46,058 nt of DNA from an uncultured Acetatifactor sp. (GTDB lineage Bacteria > Bacillota > Clostridia > Lachnospirales > Lachnospiraceae). The notes under the pieces were generated by a model. The model was given only the letters and a program-made list of their open reading frames with translations. It was not told the DNA's origin and did not search any database. The stretch's first letter is position 1. Each line of letters starts with the position of its first letter. The position numbers were made by a program, and so were the translations under genes. The stretch covers positions 1-46,058 of the forward strand of contig CAKRRD010000019.1 of assembly GCA_934394815.1 (NCBI GenBank), in the 5' to 3' direction. This document shows positions 34,253 through 42,286 of this stretch, in pieces.

Positions 34253-35377
34253 ATGGAAAATTATCAGGAACAGTATAAACAGGAATTGCATCAGCAGGAG
34301 ATCAACTCCAATCTGCGGACAATGAAGGGATTTTTCTGGAGCTTTGTGACGATGATGGTCCTCTGGCTGCTGACTTTGGTGAGGATTTTTATCGTGGATG
34401 CCGGAATCTTTTCCATCGCGGTGGGGCTGTCGATGGTCATGTGGATTCCAGTTCTGTATATTTATAAAAAAGTGGATCTTTCCGAACACTGGGTGAAGTA
34501 TGTATTTTTGACGCTGGTCTGTGTGATTTCGGCGGTCATGGCGGCATTTTTATCTTTCCATGCGGTGCTTGTCTATGTACTGCCGCTGCTTTTAGCGGTA
34601 CAGTACCGGAGCAAACGGACACTGTGGATCACCTATGCCGTCAACGATGTGACCATGGCTATCAGCATGGTGGTGGGATTCTATCACGGGATCTGTGATC
34701 TGAATCTGCTTCTGGGAAGCAATCACAACAGAGACTGGTATCTGGAGCAGTGGATGGCGGGAACATTACAGTTTGATTTGGAACCGGATCCGGTGTTCGT
34801 GATATTGTTCTACGGAGCCTTGCCGCGGGCGGTGATCCTTTTGATGTTTACTGTCATTTTGCGCTATATCAGTGTCAGCAGCCATGAGGATGCACAGCGG
34901 ATCGCCGATCTGACGTACCGCAAGGAGACCGACATGGGGACTCATGTATATAATAAGAACAAATATGAGGAAATGATTGAAAGCTACTATCCGGAGGTAC
35001 GCAGGCTGGCGGCCATTTTCTGGGATGTGAATAATTTAAAATATGTCAACGACAAATACGGTCATGCCGCCGGAGACATCCTGATCCAGGCATTGTCTGC
35101 GGCTTTGTATGAACTGTCTACGGACCGTCGTAAGGTCTATCGTGTGGGTGGGGATGAATTCGTCATGTTGATAGAGAATCCCGTGGAATCTGAGGTCCAG
35201 TCCATGGTGGAGTCAGTTAAGGCGGCACTTCTGGAGCAGGACAACCGGGGAGGCATGCCAATCTCCAGTGCCGTAGGCTGGGCGGAAGGCTGTGGAACCG
35301 ATGTCCGTAGGATTGTCAATGAGGCAGATGCGAAGATGTATGAGAATAAAAACCGTGGAAAGGAAGGCAGAAAATAG
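34253..35377 (+). CDS. Membrane diguanylate cyclase (GGDEF)
   Basis: Residues 1-35 are hydrophilic and Gln/Glu-rich, 36-215 hold about five membrane helices with a short extracytoplasmic loop (NHNRDWYLEQWMAG), and the last 150 residues form the GGDEF domain with VYRVGGDEFVML intact and the metal/substrate region FWDVNNLKYVNDKYGH. No RxxD inhibitory motif (TDRR is at that place). ATG 34253 gives 374 residues; GTG 34202 and ATG 34208 are in-frame alternatives too near the promoter. The stop is directly followed by the ATG of an oxidoreductase gene, an unusual partner for a cyclase. Confidence 0.92.
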   Translation: MENYQEQYKQELHQQEINSNLRTMKGFFWSFVTMMVLWLLTLVRIFIVDAGIFSIAVGLSMVMWIPVLYIYKKVDLSEHWVKYVFLTLVCVISAVMAAFLSFHAVLVYVLPLLLAVQYRSKRTLWITYAVNDVTMAISMVVGFYHGICDLNLLLGSNHNRDWYLEQWMAGTLQFDLEPDPVFVILFYGALPRAVILLMFTVILRYISVSSHEDAQRIADLTYRKETDMGTHVYNKNKYEEMIESYYPEVRRLAAIFWDVNNLKYVNDKYGHAAGDILIQALSAALYELSTDRRKVYRVGGDEFVMLIENPVESEVQSMVESVKAALLEQDNRGGMPISSAVGWAEGCGTDVRRIVNEADAKMYENKNRGKEGRK

Positions 35378-36346
35378 ATGGCAAACTGGGTGAGTGCGGG
35401 ATGCGGTGTTATAGCAAATGAACTGGCACAGGCCATGGAAAAAAGAGGACAGAAGCTGTACGGTGTCGTGAACCGGACGCAGGAGAAGGCGGTGGCCTTT
35501 GCGAAAAAATACGGTGTGCAGAAGGTGTTTACAAGCTTTGAGGATGTATGTGCGGATCCGGCGGTGGATATCATTTATATTTCCACACCCCATAATACCC
35601 ATATTCAGTTTCTGCGGAAGGCTCTGGCAGCAGACAAGCATGTGTTATGCGAGAAATCCATTACCCTGAATTCCGAAGAACTGGAAGAGGCAGTACAGCT
35701 GGCGAAAGAGCATGGCGTGGTGCTGGCGGAAGCCATGACCATCTATCATATGCCCATTTACAGGGAATTAAAAAAACGCGTGGATGCCGGAGCATTTGGA
35801 GAACTGCGTGTGATACAGATGAATTTCGGGAGTTATAAGGAATATGATAGGAAGAACCGGTTCTTTAACCGGAATCTGGCTGGTGGAGCACTGCTGGATA
35901 TCGGTGTGTATGCCCTTTCTTTTGTGAGAATGTTCTTAAGTTCCTGTCCGGATCAGATCACTTCCCAGGTGAAACTGGCCCCTACCGGTGTGGACGAGCA
36001 GGCGGGGATCCTTCTGATGAACCGGGAGCAGGAGATGGCTACGGTGACCTTATCCCTCCATGCCAAGCAGCCCAAGCGGGGCATGATCTCTTTTGACAAG
36101 GCTTATGTGGAAATATATGAGTATCCCAGAGGACAGAAAGCAGTGATTACCTATACGGAGGACGGCCATACGGAAGAAATCGCGGCAGGAGCCACGGCGG
36201 ATGCACTGGTGTACGAGGTGGAGGATATGGAACAGGCTATCGCCGGACACCCGGAGATCATGAAACTGGAATTTACCGAAGATGTTATGCATATGATGAC
36301 CCGGATCCGGAAGGACTGGGGGCTGACCTATCCGGAGGAAGAGTAA
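35378..36346 (+). CDS. Gfo/Idh/MocA-family NAD(P)-dependent oxidoreductase
   Basis: A 322-residue protein with an N-terminal Rossmann domain (SAGCGVIANELAQAM; VDIIYISTPHNTHIQF; LCEKSITLN, containing the family E-K-P-like EKS with Ser replacing Pro) and a C-terminal alpha/beta substrate domain (GGALLDIGVYAL). Relatives oxidise or reduce sugars, inositols or trans-dihydrodiols. The replacement of EKP by EKS and the short length point to the dihydrodiol-dehydrogenase-like branch. Starts exactly after the cyclase stop codon. Confidence 0.92.
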   Translation: MANWVSAGCGVIANELAQAMEKRGQKLYGVVNRTQEKAVAFAKKYGVQKVFTSFEDVCADPAVDIIYISTPHNTHIQFLRKALAADKHVLCEKSITLNSEELEEAVQLAKEHGVVLAEAMTIYHMPIYRELKKRVDAGAFGELRVIQMNFGSYKEYDRKNRFFNRNLAGGALLDIGVYALSFVRMFLSSCPDQITSQVKLAPTGVDEQAGILLMNREQEMATVTLSLHAKQPKRGMISFDKAYVEIYEYPRGQKAVITYTEDGHTEEIAAGATADALVYEVEDMEQAIAGHPEIMKLEFTEDVMHMMTRIRKDWGLTYPEEE

Positions 36347-36349
36347 ATC

Positions 36350-36470
36350 ATGGGAAAAGATCTGACTACGGGAAGTGTCTGGAAGACGATCTTATCTTTT
36401 ACAGACCCTGTACGGCATGGCGGATCTGTTCATCATCGGACAGTTCAACGGAATGGACACTTCCGGGTGA
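36350..36470 (+). pseudogene. Decayed MATE transporter remnant
   Basis: ATG 36350, preceded by GGAGGAAG, begins MGKDLTTGSVWKTILSF, the N-terminus of a MATE exporter. After an internal loss around 36400 the frame shifts and continues as QTLYGMADLFIIGQFNGMDT, the second-helix region of the same family, then stops at TGA 36468-36470. About ten residues between the two parts are missing, and everything after helix 2 is gone. It abuts the convergent HAD gene, so a deletion probably brought that gene next to the oxidoreductase. It is not closely similar to the intact MATE gene at 16001. Confidence 0.85.
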
Positions 36471-36471
36471 T

Positions 36472-37209
36472 TCATTTTATTTTTGCCAAACTCAGGAGAA
36501 GTTTCTGCAGAGCATAGGAGTCACCCTCCATAACCGTGAAGCAGGCTTCTTTTGGCGGTTCATCTGCGGAACCGGAAGAGGTGGCGGTGTGCAGATAACA
36601 GCAATCGATCCCGGCGGCCAGAGCGCCTGTCAGATCGCTGGTGCGTTCGTTGCCGATCATCAGACAATCGGCGGGATCCAGTCCATAGCGGTCAAACAGG
36701 ATCCGGAAGAAAGCGGGATCCGGTTTACAGCACCCCTCGTCAGAGGAGATGAGGATACCGTCGAACAACTCCCAGAGTCCCAGTGAGCGCAGTTCGTATT
36801 CGGTGAAGATCCGTTGGGCATTGGATAAGAGATAGACCCCACAGCCTTTTGAGCGGAGCTGCTGTAACGTGCTGATCGTGGCGGGATAACATTGCAAGGT
36901 ATTCAGGGATTCGATCCGGAAGAACTGACCCGTAGCGGTCAGAAGGGCTTCGGTGGGTTGGATCCCTTTTTCTGTATACAGAGTCCGGAAAATGTCCGCA
37001 GCGCAGATCTCCGGGCAAGCGTAGGGAGAAGGTGCGGTGCGGGCGGCCGCCTCTAACTGACGATATCTGCGCCGCAGTTCCTGTCCGGTATAGGCAGCCC
37101 CCTGAAAGGAATAGAACAGGGCCAGCTTTTTCCAGAGAGAAGGTTTCTTTTCGTTGGTATGGATGTCCACTAAAGTGCCGTAGAGATCGAAGATAAAATT
37201 ATGGTACAT
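36472..37209 (-). CDS. HAD-superfamily hydrolase (YjjG-like phosphatase)
   Basis: A 245-residue protein with all four HAD motifs: FDLYGTLVD (nucleophile and second Asp-position pattern DxxxT), LLSNAQR, CCKPDPAFF and MIGNERTSDLTGA. The helical cap between motifs I and II is of the C1 type, as in nucleotidases and phosphoglycolate phosphatases. I start at the ATG at 37209 (minus strand) because GAGGTT lies 7 nt upstream and MYHNFIFDLYGT is the normal family N-terminus; the frame is open for another 29 codons without homology. Substrate unknown, a small phosphometabolite. Confidence 0.92.
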   Translation of the reverse strand: MYHNFIFDLYGTLVDIHTNEKKPSLWKKLALFYSFQGAAYTGQELRRRYRQLEAAARTAPSPYACPEICAADIFRTLYTEKGIQPTEALLTATGQFFRIESLNTLQCYPATISTLQQLRSKGCGVYLLSNAQRIFTEYELRSLGLWELFDGILISSDEGCCKPDPAFFRILFDRYGLDPADCLMIGNERTSDLTGALAAGIDCCYLHTATSSGSADEPPKEACFTVMEGDSYALQKLLLSLAKIK

Positions 37210-37275
37210 GGGGAACCTCATTTCCTGTGGGTTTATGGCTTGCCCTTTTCTCCCGGGGAGACAGAGCCGATAGAT

Positions 37276-37303
37276 ATAGTATAGCATTTCTTGCATTTTT
37301 CAA
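37276..37303 (-). promoter_or_regulatory. HAD gene promoter (minus strand)
   Basis: On the minus strand TTGAAA (37303-37298), 16 nt, TACTAT (37281-37276). It overlaps the divergent promoter at 37291-37319, so the two may compete for polymerase. Confidence 0.45.
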
Positions 37304-37319
37304 CAATTAAAAATATAAT
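37291..37319 (+). promoter_or_regulatory. Promoter of the DUF4015-like lipoprotein gene
   Basis: TTGCAT (37291-37296), 17 nt, TATAAT (37314-37319). The start near 37326 would leave a 139-nt leader before ATG 37465. Confidence 0.65.
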
Positions 37320-37360
37320 GAAATTATTCAGGGCCATGAAATATCAGCGGATGCGATTTT

Positions 37361-37449
37361 GCGGTAAAAGCAGTAATTATTGCTCGGAAAATGAAGAATG
37401 TTGGAATGATTTACCGCTTGAAAGGCGGATAAGAATATTCCGGCGGTAA
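37361..37449 (+). promoter_or_regulatory. Switch-like leader with mutually exclusive stems
   Basis: TTTACCGC (37410-37417) can pair perfectly with GCGGTAAA (37361-37368) upstream or, as TTACCGC, with GCGGTAA (37443-37449) downstream; its CCGC can also pair with GCGG (37425-37428). The downstream arm ends four bases before the TAGGAG ribosome binding site. This is the layout of a translation-controlling riboswitch or protein-bound leader, but no known class is recognised. Confidence 0.45.
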
Positions 37450-37464
37450 TATAGGAGAATACTA

Positions 37465-38859
37465 ATGATACGAAATACAAGTCCGGGGAGGAAACTTCTG
37501 GCAGCGGGGATTGTGCTCGCACTTGGCATGACCGGCTGCGGAACAGGACAGGAGATAACTCTGACCGGGACAGAAGCGACAGGAACAGAAGAAATAGGAA
37601 TAGAAGCGGTGGCTGCAATGAATTCTGTTTCCGCGGAGGCGACCGTCACCGGAGAAAATGCCCTGGAAGGGGCAGCGGATACGGCAGACGTAGGTGCCGC
37701 GGTGCAGGCCGGAACCGCAGGGGAGACAGATGCAGCATCCGGGGCGGAAGAAACACAGGAACAGGAGCCTGGGGATACGGCCGAGTCCCGGCAGGAGCAG
37801 ACCACGGCGGACCGCATGGAGGGACGGACGAAGGTAAAAGGCATCTACGTCACCGGACCGAAGGCAGGCAGTGCCGGAATGGAAGATCTGATCCGGCTGG
37901 TGGAGGAGACGGAACTGAATGCCATGGTCATAGATGTGAAAAATGACGAGGGAAATGTGACGTTCCGGCTGACCAACGAAGAGATCACACAGGACATTCC
38001 CGTGTTGGACCGGATAGCGGAAATGCAGGCAGGAGTGCGTTACATCCGGGATATTCAGGCGCTGATGCAGGAGTTGAAGGATCATAATATTTATACTATT
38101 GCGCGGATTGTGTGCTTCAAGGATCCCATTCTGGCGGCAGCACAGCCGGAACTGGCACTGATGAAGCCAGACGGTAAGCCGGTGATGGATGCCAACGGGC
38201 TGGCCTGGGTGAATCCCTATAGACAGGAGGTCTGGGAATATCTGACGGAGCTTGCAGAGATGGCGGCGGATCTGGGATTTGATGAGATCCAGTACGATTA
38301 TGTGAGATTTCCGGTAGGCTCGGATGCCGATGCGGCGGATTACGGTGTAGATATGGAAGCTTATCCAAAGCGGCAGGCCATACAGGATTTCCTGGCCTAT
38401 GCGGGGGACAGGCTTCATGAAAAGGGCTGTGTGGTCACGGCGGATGTCTTCGGTACGATTATCGGCAGCGAGACGGACGTGCAGACCGTAGGGCAGGATT
38501 ATACGGCACTGGGACAGACCGTGGATGCCATCAGCCCCATGGTATATCCCTCTCATTATGCCAATGGCGTGTTCGGCCTGAAGGTGCCGGATGCCAACCC
38601 TTACGAAACGGTATCGGCCGCCATGCAGGGCTCCATAGAAGAACTGCAGGGGATCCCGGAGGCACAGCGGGCTGTGGTACGACCCTGGTTACAGGCGTTT
38701 ACCGCCACCTGGGTTCCGGGACATATTTCCTATAACGGGACACAGATCAGAGAACAGATCCAGGCAGTCTATGATGCAGGATATGAGGAATGGATTTTGT
38801 GGAATGCGGCGAACCGCTATTCATCGGATGGATTACTTGCCGGTGAAGAAGAGCAGTAA
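37465..38859 (+). CDS. Lipoprotein with putative glycoside hydrolase domain (DUF4015-like)
   Basis: A 464-residue protein. It has a lipoprotein signal peptide with lipobox MTGC (mature Cys about 25), a low-complexity Ala/Glu/Thr-rich tether to about residue 120, then a TIM-barrel-like domain of the DUF4015 putative glycoside hydrolase type: KVKGIYVTGPKAG, NAMVIDVKNDEGNVTF, IYTIARIVCFKDP, WVNPYRQEVWEYL, FDEIQYDYVRFP and ISPMVYPSHY. The D and E residues in DVKNDEG and DEIQYDYVRFP are the likely catalytic candidates. Displayed on the outer membrane face of the cytoplasmic membrane; a role in cell-wall or exopolysaccharide processing is possible but not shown. GGAG precedes the ATG. Confidence 0.88.
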   Translation: MIRNTSPGRKLLAAGIVLALGMTGCGTGQEITLTGTEATGTEEIGIEAVAAMNSVSAEATVTGENALEGAADTADVGAAVQAGTAGETDAASGAEETQEQEPGDTAESRQEQTTADRMEGRTKVKGIYVTGPKAGSAGMEDLIRLVEETELNAMVIDVKNDEGNVTFRLTNEEITQDIPVLDRIAEMQAGVRYIRDIQALMQELKDHNIYTIARIVCFKDPILAAAQPELALMKPDGKPVMDANGLAWVNPYRQEVWEYLTELAEMAADLGFDEIQYDYVRFPVGSDADAADYGVDMEAYPKRQAIQDFLAYAGDRLHEKGCVVTADVFGTIIGSETDVQTVGQDYTALGQTVDAISPMVYPSHYANGVFGLKVPDANPYETVSAAMQGSIEELQGIPEAQRAVVRPWLQAFTATWVPGHISYNGTQIREQIQAVYDAGYEEWILWNAANRYSSDGLLAGEEEQ

Positions 38860-38925
38860 TAGAGTTTTCGAAGAAATCCGGGCAGCACTGCAAGGCAGGA
38901 ACCCCGGTCTGATAGGAGCATTAAG

Positions 38926-40587
38926 ATGAAAATAGTCAATAAGATCATGATAGGAATTGCAGTGATCTGCCTGCTGTTGTGCGGCGGAGTGCTGGTGTTT
39001 GCATTGAATCCGGATATGACAAATTCCCTGGCACAGAAGCTGTATGGCAATACGGCGGATGCAGCGACGGGGACGGAAGAGACCGGAGACGGACAGAATA
39101 CGGGAAATGGCAATATCAGTGTGACACTTCCCAACGGTAAGCCCGGAGAAATGAGCGGTTATGTGGCTCCGGCACTGGATCAGCTGCAGATTCCGGAGGA
39201 TGTGGGCGGTAAGACCGGTTACCGGCCGGTTCAGCCGGAGGAACAGCAGATTCCGGATCAGGAAGCGCAGACGCTGGAGGAAACATTAGGCTTTGGAGAG
39301 ACGGGAGACGGATTATCTTTTTCTGCAGAGGAGTATCCGTATTATCAGATGCTGACGGAGAATCAGCAGTCTGTTTACCGGCAGATCTATGCCAACGCCC
39401 AGAATCTGACGGAGGCATTTGCTCCGGAGAAGACGGTGTCCGCCAGTGATGTGAAGACAGCTTTCGAGGCGGTCATCGGGGATCATCCGGAACTGTTCTG
39501 GATGGAGACCGGATATTCCAGCAAGTATCTGGCTAACGGACAGTGTGTGGAGATCGATTTAAAATATAACAGTACGGCAGGAGACCTGGAGAGTGCAAAG
39601 CAAAGCTTTGAGGAGGCGGCACAGAGTCTGCTCGCCGGGGCAGCTTCTCTTAGCAGTGATTATGAAAAGGAGAAGTATGTGCACGATGCACTGGCAGCGG
39701 CGGTGACTTACGATCTGACGGCGGATATGAACCAGAGTGCCTACAGTGCACTGGTAAACGGGAAGAGCGTATGTGCCGGTTATGCCAGAGCCTGCCAGTA
39801 TCTGTTACAGCAGCTGGGAATTCCTTGCTATTACTGTACCGGGTATTCCGGCGGAGATCATGCATGGAACATCGTGAAACTGGATGACGGCTATTACAAT
39901 GTGGATGTGACCTGGGATGATGCAAGTACCCTCCGCTATGATTATTTCAACAAGACGGATGCGGATTTTGCTTCCACCCATGTGAGACAGAATCTGTCGG
40001 TCTATCTGCCGGCCTGCAATGGGACAGCCTATCGACAGGCGGACACGACAACGACGGGGGCGGCAGATGCCGGACAGCCTTCTAAAGGCAGCGCGGCAAC
40101 ACCGGATCCGAATGGTGGAACCGTAAATCCCGGAGATACTGCGAATGGAAACGGTACGGATTCCGGTCAGCCGGGAGACGGAAGCACAGATCCGGAGCAG
40201 CCGGGGAATTCTCTCAGTGACTATATCAATCCGGATCCCCAAGAGCCCCTGCGGTATCCTTCCGGCAATACGGACAGCTCCGACAGCGGCACTGCGACAG
40301 CAACACCGTCCCCCAGAACCGATGCACTGACGGATCTGAGTTCTTATTACACGGATTGTAAGAATCAGCTGACCGCACTGGGAAGCGGTGACCAGCATTT
40401 TGACAATGTGGTGTCCAAGAGCCTGTGGAGTACCATCGAGCAGTCCTATAATACCGGGGCCTATGAGCAGGGCTATGTGGTAGATGTGTTGAAAAACCTC
40501 GGTATGGATTATTTTGCGATCCAGCTGCAGCTGGTGGATCTGGGAGACGGGTATTACAGAATCTATCATAATGTCGTGACATATTAA
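38926..40587 (+). CDS. Membrane-anchored transglutaminase-like protein
   Basis: A 553-residue protein with an N-terminal membrane segment (IMIGIAVICLLLCGGVLVFAL) serving as uncleaved anchor or signal. Residues about 60-130 are low-complexity; about 140-360 contain the transglutaminase/protease core with catalytic triad Cys283 (GKSVCAGYA), His312 (GGDHAWNIV) and Asp327 (NVDVTWDD). A Thr/Pro/Gly/Ser-rich linker with many D and N residues spans about 365-465, then a C-terminal domain of about 85 residues is unrecognised. Proteins of this type act as cysteine peptidases or crosslinkers at the cell surface. It follows the putative glycosidase lipoprotein by 66 bp and ends at a strong terminator, so the two form one surface-directed unit. 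Confidence 0.92.
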   Translation: MKIVNKIMIGIAVICLLLCGGVLVFALNPDMTNSLAQKLYGNTADAATGTEETGDGQNTGNGNISVTLPNGKPGEMSGYVAPALDQLQIPEDVGGKTGYRPVQPEEQQIPDQEAQTLEETLGFGETGDGLSFSAEEYPYYQMLTENQQSVYRQIYANAQNLTEAFAPEKTVSASDVKTAFEAVIGDHPELFWMETGYSSKYLANGQCVEIDLKYNSTAGDLESAKQSFEEAAQSLLAGAASLSSDYEKEKYVHDALAAAVTYDLTADMNQSAYSALVNGKSVCAGYARACQYLLQQLGIPCYYCTGYSGGDHAWNIVKLDDGYYNVDVTWDDASTLRYDYFNKTDADFASTHVRQNLSVYLPACNGTAYRQADTTTTGAADAGQPSKGSAATPDPNGGTVNPGDTANGNGTDSGQPGDGSTDPEQPGNSLSDYINPDPQEPLRYPSGNTDSSDSGTATATPSPRTDALTDLSSYYTDCKNQLTALGSGDQHFDNVVSKSLWSTIEQSYNTGAYEQGYVVDVLKNLGMDYFAIQLQLVDLGDGYYRIYHNVVTY

Positions 40588-40600
40588 AAAATGTAAAGAA

Positions 40601-40632
40601 ACACCGGTATCGCGATGATATCGGTGTTTTTT
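40601..40632 (+). terminator. Rho-independent terminator
   Basis: ACACCGGTAT (40601-40610) pairs with ATATCGGTGT (40618-40627) with one wobble around CGCGATG, followed by six T. Confidence 0.92.
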
Positions 40633-40649
40633 GATTTATAAAATAAAAA

Positions 40650-40699
40650 TAAGAATCATTACCAATATTATTGACAGATAATTTTGGGTATATTATAAT
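40650..40699 (+). promoter_or_regulatory. Consensus sigma-A promoter with Fur/PerR-like box
   Basis: TTGACA (40671-40676), exactly 17 nt, TATAAT (40694-40699) is a perfect consensus promoter. Just upstream TAAGAATCATTACCA (40650-40664) matches the 7-1-7 Fur-family consensus TGATAATnATTATCA at 11 of 14 fixed positions. A Fur or PerR protein bound there would touch the -35 box. That suits control of a redox gene, but the match is moderate and the area is AT-rich. Confidence 0.6.
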
Positions 40700-40811
40700 C
40701 TGACTATAGTAATAAATAATAAAGGAAAAGAAATGCAGGACAAATAAAACACAACAGGGTAGAGATACTAAAAGAGAAAGAAACAGACCACAGGAGAAAA
40801 GGAGAGATCAT

Positions 40812-41438
40812 ATGGACAAAAAGGCAATGTACAAATTAAGTTATGGATTATATATCGTAACCACGAAGGACGGGGAGAAAGCAAACGGCTGTATCGTCAA
40901 TACGGCGATCCAGGCAGCCTCTTCTCCCAATCAGATCTGCGTCTGCATCAATAAGGCAAACTATACCCATGATATGTTATTAAAGACCGGTGTGTTCAAT
41001 GTATCGGTGCTCAGCAGGGCGGCAGAATTTACACTGTATCAGCGGTTCGGCTTCCGGTCCGGCAGAGAGGTGGACAAATTTGCAGACTGTGCAGCGTATA
41101 AAAATGCACAGAACGGCATGCCCTATATCACGGAAGGCACCAATGCTTATCTGGCGGTGAAGGTCAGTCAGACCGTGGATCTGGGATCCCACACCATGTT
41201 CATCGGAGAGGTGACGGAGATGGAAGTCTTAAGCGAGGAGCCTTCCGCAAACTACGAGTATTATCAGGAAAATGTAAAACCGAAGCCGGAAGAGGTGGGA
41301 AAGACTGCAGACGGTCAGACCGTATGGCGCTGTACCATCTGCGGCTACGAGTATGTGGGCGAAGAACTGCCGGAGGACTTTATCTGCCCGCTGTGCAAGC
41401 ATCCGGCCTCTGATTTTGAAAAGGTGATCAAAAACTAA
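40812..41438 (+). CDS. Flavin reductase-rubredoxin fusion (high-molecular-weight rubredoxin)
   Basis: Residues 1-155 form an FMN-binding flavin reductase domain (MYKLSYGLYIVTT, NGCIVNTAIQAASSPNQICVCINKANYTHD), and 165-208 a rubredoxin with its iron ligands in CTICGYEYVGEEL and CPLCKHPASDFEKV. In Moorella-type Hrb proteins this pair passes electrons from NAD(P)H to flavodiiron proteins that reduce NO or O2; that role is inferred here. GGAGA lies before the ATG. It has a perfect promoter with a Fur/PerR-like box and is convergent with the Crp/Fnr gene, the two reading frames touching at 41435-41438. No flavodiiron protein is in the window. Confidence 0.93.
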   Translation: MDKKAMYKLSYGLYIVTTKDGEKANGCIVNTAIQAASSPNQICVCINKANYTHDMLLKTGVFNVSVLSRAAEFTLYQRFGFRSGREVDKFADCAAYKNAQNGMPYITEGTNAYLAVKVSQTVDLGSHTMFIGEVTEMEVLSEEPSANYEYYQENVKPKPEEVGKTADGQTVWRCTICGYEYVGEELPEDFICPLCKHPASDFEKVIKN

Positions 41439-42082
41439 TCCATGGGCTTTAATAAGGTGAAATGACTGCGCTGTGTCTTAAGAGCGCCAAGCTTTGTGAG
41501 CTTGCCCAGTTCTGCGGACATGGCGCTTCTTTCTACTCCGAGATAGTCGGCCAGTTCCTGACGATTGAAGGGGATGATGAAATCGTTGGCCCCCTTCATC
41601 TTTGCCTGATCGGTAAGGTACGCCATCAGCTTTTCCCGGGTGGTCTTGCGGGAGGTATACTTGATCTTCTGGTTCAGATACATATTGTTCTGAGCCACGA
41701 TTCCCAGAAGATTGCGAACCAGCGTGTGATGGAATTTACAGCCGTTGTCACAGGTGTTTAACAGTGTTTTCCCGTTTAAGAACATTACGGTACAGTCTTC
41801 CGCAGCCACGATGTCCACGGGAAGACAGGGAATGCCCGCACAGACAAAAGCCTCTCCGAACAGGGACCCCCGGGAGATGGAGGCCGTGATATTGCGGTTG
41901 CCGTAGTAGTCGTCCTGTAAAATGTGAATGGAGCCGGATTCAATGATGCCGATGAAATCCGCCGGATCTCCGGCATGCTTGATGTATTCTTCTTTCTGAT
42001 AGGATTTTGTGTAGGCATGCAGACGTTTCAGCATAACGGGGATATCTTCGGGTAAAATATTCTGAAAGAGAGGATTGTCCAT
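41435..42082 (-). CDS. Crp/Fnr-family transcriptional regulator
   Basis: A 215-residue protein: cyclic-nucleotide-type sensor fold about residues 15-125 (GDPADFIGIIESGSIHIL, RGSLFGEAFVCAG), dimerisation helix, and C-terminal winged helix with RQELADYLGVERSAMSAEL as helix-turn-helix. It has three cysteines in the sensor half (VCAG, PCLPV, DCTV, CDNGC region) but not the N-terminal four-Cys pattern of oxygen-sensing Fnr, so the signal may be another redox or NO-type cue, possibly a haem. AAGGAG precedes the ATG. A palindrome TGTTGG-N4-CCAACA lies between its own promoter and start, and a near copy stands before the ferredoxin gene, so it is probably the regulator of this cluster. Confidence 0.93.
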   Translation of the reverse strand: MDNPLFQNILPEDIPVMLKRLHAYTKSYQKEEYIKHAGDPADFIGIIESGSIHILQDDYYGNRNITASISRGSLFGEAFVCAGIPCLPVDIVAAEDCTVMFLNGKTLLNTCDNGCKFHHTLVRNLLGIVAQNNMYLNQKIKYTSRKTTREKLMAYLTDQAKMKGANDFIIPFNRQELADYLGVERSAMSAELGKLTKLGALKTQRSHFTLLKPMD

Positions 42083-42097
42083 AATAAATTCTCCTTT

Positions 42098-42156
42098 TGT
42101 TGGAAAACCAACATAGTTGATGGGATGATTCTAGTATAATCACTTCAGAAAGTCAA
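42098..42156. promoter_or_regulatory. Crp/Fnr operator with two overlapping divergent promoters
   Basis: TGTTGG-AAAA-CCAACA (42098-42113) is centred at 42105.5. Rightward, TATAAT (42135-42140) has no good -35 and would start near 42147, placing the palindrome at -41.5, the class II activation position. Leftward, TTGACT (42156-42151), 17 nt, TAGAAT (42133-42128) starts near 42121, placing the palindrome at about +15, a repressing position. Activation of the cupin gene with autorepression is therefore predicted. Confidence 0.72.
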
Positions 42157-42286
42157 GAAAAACTCCGGCGGGAGCGTCAGACCATGCACAGAGACAGCAA
42201 GACAGTGACGGAAGACAGGATAATGCAGCTTTGTAAATGACGTGCCGGAGAATGTAAAACAATACAGGAAGAAAGGATGGATAACA

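Noticed and set aside
36350..36517. Short intact open frame from the MATE start, ending TAG 36517
   Set aside because: After 17 family-like residues it reads the wrong frame of the remnant and then antisense of the HAD gene; a pseudogene explains it better.
37210..37296. Longer N-terminus for the HAD hydrolase
   Set aside because: The added 29 residues show no family similarity, overlap the promoter region, and lack a ribosome binding site, whereas ATG 37209 has one.
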